In this document: positions 1 through 11,082 of the stretch, piece after piece
Position numbering within the stretch: position 1 is the first letter of the stretch
How the letters are laid out: each line of letters begins with the position of its first letter
DNA from: Prorocentrum cordatum
Lineage: Eukaryota > Sar > Dinophyceae > Prorocentrales > Prorocentraceae
Assembly: GCA_963575745.1 (NCBI GenBank)
Contig: CAUYUJ010014267.1
Location: forward strand, 124,926 to 188,925
Direction: 5' to 3'
DNA: 64,000 nt
Position numbers and translations under genes: made by a program
The notes under the pieces: generated by a model
What the model saw: the letters and a program-made list of their open reading frames with translations, nothing else
What the model was told of the DNA's origin: nothing
Databases searched by the model: none

Positions 1-535
1 CGCGGGCCAAACGGTGAAGGCAAGCATTGAAATTGTAATGCGCATGGCGGCAAAGTTTTGTTGACAATATTATGTTGCATTGATGGGAATAGTTGTTGGT
101 TTTTTCATTACATCAAGTGTCAAGAATTGCAAATCTCAGCACCGAGACCATTGCCGTGGAACTCCAGTTTCACCCCGACAAGACGAACATCCCAGACAAT
201 GGTTCAGGGTCCACATAAAAACACAGGCCCGAAAAAAACAAATCCCGTCAATGGAATGGTGATTGAAAATCGGGTCGCAAGTTGTCGCTCTACAGGCCGA
301 ACTAAAAATTGAAAATTGGATCGTTCGAAATGTTTGGTAGACCGGGTAAAACGAAGCGCACATGAAGCAGAGCAACATATGGGCAGTCTTCGGATAGACG
401 ACTGGAATTAACATCAATGGCACTGGAAATGCAAATGGTGCCATCATGTGGCCCAATCGTTTTCGTGCGTTTGCATGCACAATATATTGAAGGTGAATGG
501 AAACATCCAGACAAAATGTCCTCAGAAACGTATAC

Positions 536-537
536 CG

Positions 538-570
<33 letters not shown>

Positions 571-601
571 GTGTGTGTATATATATATATATATGCGCAG
601 C

Positions 602-630
<29 letters not shown>
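536..630. repeat. TA/TG microsatellite followed by a run of 30 C
   Basis: Alternating TA with short TG interruptions, then C30 at 601-630. The same junction in copy 2 (3321-3396) has a different TA pattern and only about 16 C, so both tracts have changed length since the duplication. The 5-prime 530 bases contain no supported gene. Confidence 0.95.
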
Positions 631-633
<3 letters not shown>

Positions 634-1214
634 CCAGCGCCCATTGATTCTGCGTCGGTCGCTGACCTCAGCTTCTTGTCATCATTCATGTTTCTTCCCC
701 CCATCGCCTGCCCTGTCTTGATCCCTCCCTCTTCCTCTTCATGCCTCGCTTCCCCATCCGCGTCTTCTTCACCTTCATGCCTTTTCCCCCCAAGCGTCGC
801 ACTACCTGGGAGGAGGATGGGGAGGATGAGGAAGAGGAAGATGAGACACCTGCGGGTCGCGGGGCCCATGGGCGCCACGGAGGGTCGAGCTCCACCTTGC
901 CCGATGCCCCTGGCAACAGACCACGGCGCAACTTCCGCAGTTCAGCATTCAAAGCTGGGTGACACACGGTACCCATGAGACAAGCCGCGCGACTCGAGGC
1001 GATGTCACCGCATGCATTGCAGAAGAGAACGTGCATACCCGTTGCAGACACAGCCATAGCAATAATCTTATGCCCGCCTAGCATCCTTCATGTTTATTCA
1101 TCCGATCTTCCTGTCCTGATCCCTCCCTCTTCCTCGCATTCTTCCTGCTTCACTCGCTCTCCTTCCCAATCCCCCTCATCGCACTCCCGGATATCCTCCA
1201 TATTCCTTCTGCTA

Positions 1215-1237
1215 TCGTAGCCCCCTCTTGGCTCAAG
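1215..1237 (+). other. Spliced-leader relic
   Basis: Reads CGTAGCC...CTTGGCTCAAG, matching the dinoflagellate SL with a 2-base expansion in the middle. It ends 20 bp before the ATG of the coiled-coil gene. Such relics mark genes that passed through a trans-spliced mRNA and were reintegrated as cDNA. Confidence 0.75.
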
Positions 1238-1256
1238 TTGCCCACTCCTTGCAATC

Positions 1257-1829
1257 ATGCCTTCGTCGTCGAAGGAAGCGCTCGAGCGCGAGCGCGTCGA
1301 CGACATGAACAGAGCCCGCATGATGGCATTGAAGGCGTTCTTGAGCAGGCCTCGGGTGGAACAAAAGCTGCACGAGGCGCTCAAAGAGTTCAAAAATGCA
1401 CCGTGCAAGCGCCTGCGCGGCGCAGTGGCTGACGTTTCCCTCCAGAACAACAAGCGCTGCGAAGTGCTGCGCGAGAAGATCAGGGCGCTCAGGGGGCAGC
1501 TCTCGAAAGAGTCCCAGAAGACGCAGGACCAGGACGAGCGGGTCAAGCAGCTGCAGAACCAGCGGCTCGCGAAGGCGAACAAGCAGCAGGGGCAGCTCCT
1601 CGAGAAGCAGCAGGCTGAGCTAGACAAGGCACAGGCTGCCCTTGCGGCTTTCCGCACGAAACAGGGCCGCTTCAACCACTGGGCTACGCCCAAAGACAGG
1701 AAGCGGTGGGCCTGGCTCACCATGGACCCAGCGAGGTGGGTCTCGAGGGGCAATTCACCCCTTCGGGATGGCTGCTTTGGCGCGCAATGGGGCAGGCGAC
1801 CACGACCCCCTCTTCCGAGGGGCTGCTAA
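1257..1829 (+). CDS. Coiled-coil protein, copy 1
   Basis: A 190-residue, highly charged protein. Residues about 15-130 are rich in Lys, Glu, Gln, Leu and Arg with heptad-like spacing (for example LREKIRALRGQLSKES and LLEKQQAELDKAQAAL), indicating a long coiled coil. The ATG is the first after the SL relic. The last about 35 residues (after TMDPARW) are Arg/Pro/Gly-rich and run into repeat DNA, so the true 3-prime end may be an unrecognised exon junction rather than the stop used here. No family was recognised. Copy 2 differs at only two residues, Val versus Ala at 19 and Asn versus His at 47. Confidence 0.6.
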   Translation: MPSSSKEALERERVDDMNRARMMALKAFLSRPRVEQKLHEALKEFKNAPCKRLRGAVADVSLQNNKRCEVLREKIRALRGQLSKESQKTQDQDERVKQLQNQRLAKANKQQGQLLEKQQAELDKAQAALAAFRTKQGRFNHWATPKDRKRWAWLTMDPARWVSRGNSPLRDGCFGAQWGRRPRPPLPRGC

Positions 1830-1839
1830 CGACACACAC

Positions 1840-2215
1840 ACACACATGCTGACGCATTGTGCCGCTTGGCGAGTGCGCCCCTCGTTCGGTCGATTCGTAT
1901 GATATCGCGGGCAGCATGCGCGTGGCGAGCCACGAGCGTCTCGAAATGCTACGTTGCGTTGGCCTTGGCAACCGCTTAGGGGGATCTTAAACAAGATCCC
2001 CCTGGTCGGGGAAACCGCACACATGTTGACGCATTGAACCGTCTGGCGAGTGCGCCCCCCGTTCGATCGATTCGTACGATATCGCGTGCAGCATTCGCGT
2101 GACGAGCCACGAGCGTCTCGAAATGCTATGTTGCGTTGGCCTTGGCCTCCAGCCAGGGGGATCTTTAACGCGATCCCCCTTGTCGGGGGATCTTGAATAA
2201 GATCGCCCCATGCGT
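1840..2215. repeat. 177-bp tandem pair with hairpins (copy 1)
   Basis: Two units of about 177 bp start near 1844 and 2021, sharing ACATGYTGACGCATTG and CGAGCGTCTCGAAATGCTA. Each ends in a strong inverted repeat. The first is a perfect 11-bp stem, AGGGGGATCTT with its complement, around loop AAAC (1978-2003). The second is a GGGGGATC hairpin near 2155-2180, followed by a third GGGGGATCTT/AAGATCGCCCC hairpin near 2186-2210. Confidence 0.85.
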
Positions 2216-2291
2216 TGGGGTTCAAACATGATAGCACTCTGCAGTCGAAGCTGCCCGCCTTCCACTATCTCTCTCTCTCCCTCCCCCCCCG

Positions 2292-2312
2292 CCGCAGGCG
2301 CGCTGGCTCAAG
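2292..2312 (+). other. Spliced-leader relic
   Basis: Starts CCGCAG and ends CTGGCTCAAG, 15 of 21 positions matching the SL with no indel. It stands 41 bp before an ATG that in copy 2 opens the pseudogene at 5119. In copy 1 that gene is cut after 15 codons. Confidence 0.55.
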
Positions 2313-2399
2313 CTCGCTGCCGCTGCCTGCAGGCCAGCCAGGAGTCCCCCGCGATGGCGAACGCGCAGGCCATGGGAACGCCCCCCCTCGGCAAGGAGG

Positions 2400-2552
2400 A
2401 TGTACAAGGAGGCGGGAGGAAGGAGGAACAGGGGAGACATGCGGGGCCAAGCGGACACAAGCCTGAAAAACACGACTGTCGGCATGCTTCGCAAGAGTTG
2501 CTGCTGTGAGATGGGCTGGCGGGGATACGCGAAGCGTAAAGAATTTCCAACC
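2400..2552 (+). repeat. Dispersed repeat, forward copy
   Basis: About 150 bp running from a GGCGGGAGG-like start to GCGAAGCGTAAAGAATTT. The reverse complement of 26529-26665 matches it closely, sharing CTGCTGTGAGATGGGCTGG and GTCGGCATGCTTC. No coding potential. It sits exactly at the right-hand break of duplication copy 1. Bases 2553-2780 show nothing recognisable. Confidence 0.8.
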
Positions 2553-3980
2553 ACACCAGGCACGCGGATTGTACGGAAGGTGGAGGCCCAGGGTTTTCCG
2601 TCAGCAGCCGTCGAACACGTTCTATCCGAAATGTATTGTTAAAATCTTACGAAGATCATATACCCAAACCAGACGGTTGTTCTTTGCACCGATAAATTGC
2701 ACATGTTTTTCTATAACTACAAACAGGTCCGGTCAATTCCATATCACCCAACCGCGCATCAGAAACCGTGATCATAAATACGCGGGCCAAACGGTGAAGG
2801 CAAGCATTGAAATTGCAATGCGCATGGCGGCAAAGTTTTGTTGACAATCTTATGTTGCATTGATGGGAATATTTGTTGGTTTTTTTCATTACATCAAGTG
2901 TCAAGAATTGCAAATCTCAGCACCGAGACCATTGCCGTGGAACTCCAGTTTCACCCCGACAAGACGAACATCCCAGACAATGGTTCAGGGTCCACATAAA
3001 AACACAGGCCCGAAAAAAAAACAAATTCCTTCAATGGAATGGTGATTGAAAATCGGGTCGCAAGTTGTCGCTCTACAGGCCGAACTAAAAATTGAAAATT
3101 GGATCGTTCGAAATGTTTGGTAGACCGGGTAAAACGAAGCGCACGTGAAGCAGAGCAACATATGGGCAGTCTTCGGATAGACGACTGGAACTAACATCAA
3201 TGGCACTGGAAATGCAAATGGTGCCATCATGTGGCCCAATCGTTTTCGTGCGTTTGCATGCACAATATATTGAAGGTGAATGGAAACATCCAGACAAAAT
3301 GTCCTCAGAAACGTATACCGTATATATATGTATATATATGTGTATATATATATTTATATATATATATATATATATGCGCAGCCCCCCCCCCCCCCCTCCC
3401 CAGCGCCCATTGATTCTGCGTCGGTCGCTGACCTCAGCTTCTTGTCATCATTCATGTTTCTTCCCCCCATCGCCTTCCCTGTCTTGATCCCTCCCTCTTC
3501 CTCTTCATGCCTCGCTTCCCCATCCGCGTCTTCTTCACCTTCATGCCTTTTCCCCCCAAGCGTCGCACTACCTGGGAGGAGGATGGGGAGGATGAGGAAG
3601 GGGAAGATGAGACACCTGCGGGTCGCGGGGCCCATGGGCGCCACGGAGGGTCGAGCTCCACCTTGCCCGATGCCCCCGGCAACAGACCACGGCGCAACTT
3701 CCGCAGTTCAGCATTCAAAGCTGGGTGACACACGGTACCCATGAGACAAGCCGCGCGACTCGAGGCGATGTCACCGCATGCATTGCAGAAGAGAACGTGC
3801 ATACCCGTTGCAGACACAGCCATAGCAAGAATCTTATGCCCGCCTAGCATCCTTCATGTTTATTCATCCGATCTTCCTGTCCTGATCCCCCCCTCTTCCT
3901 CGCATTCTTCCTGCTTCACTCGCTCTCCTTCCCAATCCCCCTCATCGCACTCCCGGGTATCCTCCATATTCCTTCTGCTA

Positions 3981-4003
3981 TCGTAGCCCCCTCTTGGCTC
4001 AAG
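3981..4003 (+). other. Spliced-leader relic
   Basis: Identical to the relic at 1215-1237 and again 20 bp before the ATG of the coiled-coil gene. Confidence 0.75.
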
Positions 4004-4022
4004 TTGCCCACTCCTTGCAATC

Positions 4023-4595
4023 ATGCCTTCGTCGTCGAAGGAAGCGCTCGAGCGCGAGCGCGCCGACGACATGAACAGAGCCCGCATGATGGCATTGAAG
4101 GCGTTCTTGAGCAGGCCTCGGGTGGAACAAAAGCTGCACGAGGCGCTCAAAGAGTTCAAACATGCACCGTGCAAGCGCCTGCGCGGCGCAGTGGCTGACG
4201 TTTCCCTCCAGAACAACAAGCGCTGCGAAGTGCTGCGCGAGAAGATCAGGGCGCTCAGGGGGCAGCTCTCGAAAGAGTCCCAGAAGACGCAGGACCAGGA
4301 CGAGCGGGTCAAGCAGCTGCAGAACCAGCGGCTCGCGAAGGCGAACAAGCAGCAGGGGCAGCTCCTCGAGAAGCAGCAGGCTGAGCTAGACAAGGCACAG
4401 GCTGCCCTTGCGGCTTTCCGCACGAAACAGGGCCGCTTCAACCACTGGGCTACGCCCAAAGACAGGAAGCGGTGGGCCTGGCTCACCATGGACCCAGCGA
4501 GGTGGGTCTCGAGGGGCAATTCACCCCTTCGGGATGGCTGCTTTGGCGCGCAATGGGGCAGGCGCCCACGACCCCCTCTTCCGAGGGGCTGCTAA
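4023..4595 (+). CDS. Coiled-coil protein, copy 2
   Basis: 190 residues, 188 identical to copy 1. The same coiled-coil region spans about residues 15-130 with a basic, Pro-rich tail. The differences are two conservative replacements and no stops, so either the duplication is recent or both copies are constrained. Function unknown. Confidence 0.6.
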   Translation: MPSSSKEALERERADDMNRARMMALKAFLSRPRVEQKLHEALKEFKHAPCKRLRGAVADVSLQNNKRCEVLREKIRALRGQLSKESQKTQDQDERVKQLQNQRLAKANKQQGQLLEKQQAELDKAQAALAAFRTKQGRFNHWATPKDRKRWAWLTMDPARWVSRGNSPLRDGCFGAQWGRRPRPPLPRGC

Positions 4596-4605
4596 CGACA
4601 CACAC

Positions 4606-4981
4606 ACACACATGCTGACGCATTGTGCCGCTTGGCGAGTGCGCCCCTCGTTCGGTCGATTCGTATGATATCGCGGGCAGCATGCGCGTGGCGAGCCACG
4701 AGCGTCTCGAAATGCTACGTTGCGTTGGCCTTGGCAACCGCTTAGGGGGATCTTAAACAAGATCCCCCTGGTCGGGGAAACCGCACACATGTTGACGCAT
4801 TGAACCGTCTGGCGAGTGCGCCCCCCGTTCGATCGATTCGTACGATATCGCGTGCAGCATTCGCGTGACGAGCCACGAGCGTCTCGAAATGCTATGTTGC
4901 GTTGGCCTTGGCCTCCAGCCAGGGGGATCTTTAACGCGATCCCCCTTGTCGGGGGATCTTGAATAAGATCGCCCCATGCGT
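4606..4981. repeat. 177-bp tandem pair with hairpins (copy 2)
   Basis: Same structure as 1840-2215: two 177-bp units, each ending in a GGGGGATC inverted repeat. The perfect 11-bp stem lies at 4744-4769. Confidence 0.85.
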
Positions 4982-5057
4982 TGGGGTTCAAACATGATAG
5001 CGCTCTGCAGTCGAAGCTGCCCGCCTTCCACTATCTCTCTCTCTCCCTCCCCCCCCG

Positions 5058-5078
5058 CCGCAGGCGCGCTGGCTCAAG
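5058..5078 (+). other. Spliced-leader relic before the 5119 pseudogene
   Basis: Same sequence as 2292-2312. It lies 40 bp before the ATG at 5119, which makes that ATG the likely original start. Confidence 0.55.
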
Positions 5079-5118
5079 CTCGCTGCCGATGCCTGCAGGC
5101 CAGCCAGGAGTCTCCCGC

Positions 5119-7337
5119 GATGGCGAACGTGCAGGCCATGGGAATGCCCCCCCTCGGCAAGGCCATGGAGCGCCCGAACCACACCGAAGATGTCCTCAAC
5201 CGCACGTGCGCAGTGGCAGTTGCGAAGAAGCCCCCCTCGATGCTCGCGGTGGCGGCGATGGTTGGCAACGACGTCAGCAGCCCAGGCAGCGCGGCCGCGT
5301 GGGACTTGCCCACCAAGCAATGGGAGGGCCGCACCCAGAAGACAACCAGTTGGGTCGTGGACGTGGTCGCTGCCCCAGGCGATTTGTCCGCTGTCGACTG
5401 GGGCGCGGTCAAGGAGCACATGTTGAAGGGGGAGTACAACAAGCTGCCGCCGCCTCTGGGGTTCCCCACGGAGACAAAGATCCCGATGTTTCTCAATCTG
5501 CGCGTGTCGAAGCCTGCTGACGGCGACTGCCTCGCGGCGAAAGTCACCAAGTTCCTCAACAACGAGAAGTTCAACACCATCCAGCGAGAGCTGATCGTCG
5601 GCGAGCCATATGTCCCTCACTGGACTCGCGACCGCTACACGACGCTGAAGACGATGTACTTGATGCTCGATGGGCACGGGTGGCATCTCGTTCAGGTACT
5701 GGCAGTTCGAGGCGCCAGCCGCGGTGCCAGCGGCCGCCGCGCCTGGTGACGAGGACAGCGTGGAGGAGAAGGAGAGGAAGCTGACCGACGGCTTCGCCTT
5801 CATCATGGCAGAGGCGCCGCGCGGGAATGTCGATTGCGAGCAAATGTTGTGGGTGGAGCATCAGCTCGTCGACCCAGACAGCCCCATTCACGATTGCAGG
5901 CGGGAGCTTATTGACAGGGTGCTCAAGAATATCCAGGACAGGGACCACTTCGCTGTCAAAGAGACATATTACCCATGCCTACTTCATGACATTCGCCCAT
6001 GGTACCTGGACATCGCCTAGCGCATCATCAAGACGCTCTTGACGAACACGCTGCGCACCGTTGGCGAGGCAAAATTCGGGAAGATTCCTCTCATGTACAT
6101 CCTGGCGATGGCCATGGCGCGCTGGCACGCAGACATGGAGAAGGCGCAGGGCAATGATGTCGTCGCGGCGGTGCGGGCGTCGGCCGAGATGGACTTCTTC
6201 CGCGGGGAGGTCGGTGAGAAATGAACGCCATGCATATTCGACGACGGGGGCCTCTCCGACCAGCGGCCCCGCGTGCTCAAGGTGTGGGCGGGGGAAAGGC
6301 TGGCTGCGGCCGCGTTGCCCGACGCTGGCGTTATCTCGCGCGCGTCCTGCGTGGCGCGAGATATCTCCATCGATGGGGCGACGAGCCCAGCCTCTTTTGC
6401 CTTGCCGTAAGCGTTCTTCGACCCGACCCAGATGCAGGCGATGACTTACGTCAGGTGGGGCTCGGCTAAGTTCGCGCGGGGCCGGGCGAGGTTCGGCGGG
6501 GAGAACAAGTACAACGCGGCCGCCGAACCGTCGGCCGAAGATTGGGCATTCGCCGTCACGGGCGGCGACAAGGCGAAGAAGACGACGCAAGTCCCGATCG
6601 ACATCACATTGCCTGCCTTCCCCAAGAACTTCTCCAGCAGTCAGGTCGGGGCAATGCTGAAGCGCTGCAACATATTGGTCAATGCGAAGTTCGCTCTCTA
6701 CTTCCGCCCAGCTGGCCAGAATAGCGTTGTCGAGAAGTATCCGCTGTACGAGGGGTACTTGAAGCCAGAGGCAGGCAATGCCCTCTGGGCGTACTTGCAG
6801 GACTCCAGCCTGCGCCGCGACGCCGAGGAGTTCGACCGCCTGCTCTCGTTCGAGAAGAGGGACATGGCCGAGCTCATGGGCAAGCACATGAAGTCCACCC
6901 GCACCGCCGCCGCGGCGCGTGCCAGCGGCGACCAGGCCGCGGGGGCGGCCGCGGACGCGCCAGCGATGGGGGAGGCCGTGCCCAACCCGCCCGACGACTT
7001 CGACGAGGAGGACTTCTTTGGCCTTGCCGGCGGGGATCATGATGGCGAGGGCGCTGGCGAGGTCCCCGGGGCCCCTCCCGCTGCGCCGCGCACGCCATAG
7101 GCGGCGCCGATCAAGCGCATCAAGACTGAGCCTGGCGTCTGGAAAGACCTCAAGCTCAAGCCAGGCCACAACGGCTGCATCGACCTCAGCTTCCCGTCGC
7201 CGCCCCAGAAGAAGAAGAAGCACGACAAGTCGTTGGAGGAGGAGCTCGAGAAGATCATAGAGGAGGAGGCGCAGAGGGGGGGCGCATCTGCGTCGAGCGG
7301 CGGGGCGGCCGCGGACGGCGTACTTGTCGCGGCCTAG
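5119..7337 (+). pseudogene. Decayed gene of unknown family
   Basis: Starts MANVQAMGMPPLGK after an SL relic. One frame shift lies near 5690, where the MYLMLDGHGW segment passes into YWQFEAPAAVP. After that a single frame stays open except for four in-frame stops: TAG 6018, TGA 6222, TAA 6408 and TAG 7098. It ends at TAG 7335. Coding character persists across every stop, for example FFDPTQMQAMTYVRWGSAKF after the third and IKRIKTEPGVWKDLKL after the fourth. The last third is acidic and Ala/Gly-rich with a KKKKHDKSLEEELEKI tail. All three stop types occur, so a reassigned codon is unlikely and a decaying retrocopy fits best. No known domain was recognised. Confidence 0.65.
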
Positions 7338-7769
7338 TGAGCGCGTGATCGACAGACCGCGGGCAGATCGCGCGCGCGGGCGCCTCGGGCGTAGGCGCGC
7401 CCTTGCGGCCGCGGTCGCAGGTGCGCTATTTCGCCCCAGACTGGGTGCCTGCGTGCCGCCCTGCCCGTTCCGAATTCGCGATGTCGCTCCCATATGTGCA
7501 ACTGCCCTATCAAGCCCGTGGACCGTGCTGCGCCGGGGGGCGCGCGCGCGTCAATTTCGGGCGCATTCGGTTGCGCCCCAGACGAGACCGTCGAGCGCCG
7601 CGCTGTTCCCAGCCCCCAGTTTTGCAGTGACGCCTGGAGAAAAAAGAGCGGATTGCAGTGGCGGAAGCAGCTTTCCTTGCGCGACCGTTGCCCACGCGTT
7701 CATTGCAGCGGCATTTTTGGCTATCAGGTCAGAGCGCGCGGCCCCGCCCCTCTCGCGCGCCCGCGAGCC
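7338..7769. other. GC-rich spacer without a recognised gene
   Basis: About 430 bp of GC-rich sequence between the pseudogene and the transposase. The transposase frame is open back to 7494, but residues encoded before 7770 have no conserved look. No terminal inverted repeat was seen. Confidence 0.5.
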
Positions 7770-9178
7770 ATGTCTCGGTTCTTCCCGATTCCAAAGAGGG
7801 GCAAGGCCCGCGCCGCCATGGCGCCGCCGCGCTCACGCATGAAGGCCACGAAGGCACCGAAGAAGGGCCGCGCCGTGAAGAAGACCATAAACAAGAAGAT
7901 TACGCCTCCCAAGACAGTGCCTTACATTCGACACGGCGCCGCGGCCATTGCGAGGGGTCGCAAGGACAGGGCTGCCTGGGCGAGCTGCATCAAGGACTTC
8001 GTCAACCGTTCCGAGAAGTTCGTGATTGACAAGCTGCGCAGAGAGAACATATTGCCGAAGTGGGAGGGGGCGACGTGCCCTCACTGCGGCGAGGGCGTCT
8101 TGGGGCCTCTGAAGGACCACGGGGAGAAGGGCGGCGGGTGGGGGCACCGCTGCAGCCGCGATTGGCGCAGCCGCCGCGTGGCGCCGCACTCCTTCCACCC
8201 AATCTTCAGCGAGGGCACGGGCCAGTCTTTCTCCACCAGTGCAGACCAGGCCGCAATTCTCTTCTGCGCAGTCGCTGGGTGTCCGCAAACTACAGCGCGC
8301 CTCTTGGTGCAGAGAAACAAGGCCGCCGAGGGCATCTGCGGCTCGCTCCACGCGGCGCGCGCCGCGCACGTTCGCGCCAACGAGCCGAAGATCAAATTCG
8401 GCCAGGGCGCGGAGTGGGCTGACGTCGAGGCAGACGAGGTGGACATGGGGAAGATGGAGGACCCCGCCGCTGGGCCCCGCACCGCGACCCCAGTGATTTG
8501 GGAGCAGTGGGGCGGGATCGTGCAGCGTGGCGCCCCCGAGTCTCTCGTGCTGTTCCGCCTCAAGCCGAAGAAGACCAAGCGTCGGGCCCCTGGCCCTGGG
8601 CCCATCCGCAAGGCGGATTGGGCGCCGCTCTCGAAGAAGTGGCTGAAGAACAGGAACGCGATCTTCCACGCGGACGGCGCGCGGTCTTATAAGTTGAAGG
8701 AGCAGGGCGTCGCCCACGATTGGGTCGTTCACAAAAGAAGAAGGCCAAGGTGACGGGCAAGTGGGTATGGCCCAAGCCGTCCTACAGCCAGAAGCGGTAC
8801 CACGACGTCCCCGACCCCCTGAAGGCTGGCGCCAAGAACAGGATCTGGGTCAAGACTGGAACCCAGATCGTCGACGGCGCGTGGCGCGAGCTCCGCCGTT
8901 TCGTCGGCAAGAACAAGGCCGTCGGCTCGGCGCACCTCACGCAGAAGGTCCGCAGCTTCCAGTGGGCGCACTGGAACCGCGGCAAGGACCTGTGGCACGA
9001 GACGGGCGCCATGCTGCAGGAGGCCTGGAACAAAAAAACACGGCTGGTGAGCGATGGACTTTGTTCTCGGCCCAGGTCGCGCGCGCGTGCCCGCGCGGAG
9101 TCGCCCTGCATGGCGTTGGCGCGAGCGGCGTGGCACTATGATGTTTGCTCTAGCAAGCGCCCCCAGGGATCTGCCTAG
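7770..9178 (+). pseudogene. Merlin/IS1595-type (ISXO2-like) DDE transposase, one frameshift
   Basis: A cut-and-paste transposase of the eukaryotic Merlin group, or a host gene derived from one. From the ATG at 7770 (MSRFFPIPKRGK) the order is: a basic nuclear-type N terminus; a zinc ribbon (CPHC near residue 103, then HRC); the first catalytic acid in WADVEADEVDMGK (about 222); WEQWGGIVQRGAPESLVLFRL; and the second acid in IFHADGARSYK (about 302). The frame then shifts by one base near 8735 in an AAAAG run. It continues in KWVWPKPSY, GTQIVDGAWRELRRFVG (probable third acidic residue) and SFQWAHWNRG. The assignment rests on remembered family patterns. The single shift may be a sequencing indel, in which case the gene is intact. 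The last 50 residues are probably beyond the original end. Confidence 0.75.
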
Positions 9179-9555
9179 CTTTGCTGCTGCCGCCGCCGCC
9201 CCCCGTGGCCCCCCGCCCTCTGCGAATGCGAAAGGTTGCCTCGCATATCTCCCTCCTCTCGCCCTGTGCAATACTGTTTTTAGCATTCGCTCCGCATCTC
9301 TCACGCAGCTGATCCGTTCTGTGCCGCGTCACTGCGTGTAGTGCGCTTAGGTTTCCTGCTTTGCGCGATGCTCTGGCACGCTTGCCCGCCCTCCTCCCCG
9401 CCCCTCCCCCTCCTCCTCTCTCCCCCCCTCCTCCTCCTCCTCCTCCTCTTCCTCCTCCTCCTCCTCCCCCCTCCCCCTCCCCCCCCTCCCCCCCCCCCCC
9501 CCCCCTCCTCCTCCACCTCGTCCTTTTCCCCGAAAGCACAATGAAACGCATGGTT
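9179..9555. other. Pyrimidine-rich non-coding tract
   Basis: CCT and C runs (densest at 9420-9520). Long frames here on either strand are low-complexity artefacts. No gene seen. Confidence 0.8.
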
Positions 9556-9680
9556 TGATATGCAGGGGGGGCGCGAAACCCTGTGATTTCATTTGGATTT
9601 CTGGGGTTTCTGGGATGAGGATCAAGGAAAGCATGTGTTTTCATTCGGATTGTTAGGATGTTTGGGATTTGTGGGACCCG

Positions 9681-10010
<330 letters not shown>

Positions 10011-10011
10011 A

Positions 10012-10013
10012 CA

Positions 10014-10088
<75 letters not shown>

Positions 10089-10125
10089 CACACACACACA
10101 CGCACACACACACACACACACGCGC
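10012..10125. repeat. (CA)n microsatellite, about 110 bp
   Basis: Follows the GA tract directly. Interrupted near 10087 and 10102. Confidence 0.98.
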
Positions 10126-10550
10126 CACAGTCTTCGAACGCTTCGGCCGAAGGAATCCCAATGAAAACATAAGGTTTGCGAAGCAAGGGGGCGCGAAACC
10201 CTGTGAGTTCACTGGGATTTCTGGGATTCGGGGCCCTGGGGGCTACAACGTTGATTTTCGTTCGGAGGTGCCAAATCCCAAAAATCAAAAAAAATACACA
10301 TGGTTTCCTTGATCCTCATCCCAGAAATCCCAAACATCCAAATGAAGTCACAGGGTTTGGCGCCCTCTGGCTTCGAAGACATGCGATTTCATTTGGATTC
10401 CTAGGGTTCGGAGCCCTGGGGGCTGCGCCGTTGATTTTCGTTCGGGGTGCCAAATCCCAAAAATCTTAGAAATCCCAATGAAATCATAGGGTTTCCTTGA
10501 TTCTCATCCCAGAAATCCCAGAAATCCAAATGAAATCATAGGGTTTGGTT

Positions 10551-11049
10551 GCACTTCGTGTATGCAAGATGGCCCCTGCACGCTTTGGGCTTCCTCTTCG
10601 GGGGAAGGCGCCCGGTGCGCGTTCTACAGTGCGCTGCCGTTCTAGCGGCCAGAGCGCGCTGTGGAGTGGAGTCGAGAAAAGGACCCCGCTGACGCCAGGG
10701 AGAGATGTAAGTCAGGAAGGGGAAAGAAAGGAAGGGGGGTGCAGGAAGGAGGGAAAAGGGAATGAATATGAGTGTAGAACATGGCCAACACAATGAAGGC
10801 CTGGAATGGGCGCTGGGGGGGCTGTCCATATATATATATATACATATATACATATATACATACATATCACTCGTACCCGGAGGAGTCCAGACGGGGCCAC
10901 CAGACAGACCTAGAAGGGCGCTCGGGAGTGCTCTACAAGGATCTGCGCAGCACGCCGTATATTGTAATGATGCCTCCCGAGAGCCCCCTCACTGTCGAGG
11001 GGGCCTGGGCCAGGGGCGGTGCGCACAACTATATATATATATATCTATA

Positions 11050-11082
<33 letters not shown>

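Larger units (their letters stand above)
1..2396. repeat. Tandem duplication, copy 1 (left end cut by window)
   Basis: This segment is repeated almost base for base at 2781-5162. The offset is 2780 bp at the left and 2766 bp at the right; the difference comes from shorter TA and poly-C tracts in copy 2. It holds an SL relic, a coiled-coil gene, two hairpin repeats and a second SL relic. Homology ends abruptly after the codons for PPLGK (base 2396), where copy 1 runs into an unrelated dispersed repeat and copy 2 continues into coding sequence. Confidence 0.95.
2781..5162. repeat. Tandem duplication, copy 2
   Basis: Second copy of the 2.77-kb unit, carrying its own SL relics, coiled-coil gene and hairpin pair. 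It continues without a break into the pseudogene at 5119-7337, so copy 2 is the one joined to the original downstream sequence. Confidence 0.95.

Noticed and set aside
4988-5806. A 272-residue minus-strand frame
   Set aside because: Antisense shadow of the plus-strand pseudogene, whose SL relic and domain-like composition support the plus strand.
5979-7493. A 504-residue minus-strand frame
   Set aside because: GC-rich shadow of the pseudogene; the plus frame carries the coherent protein signal.
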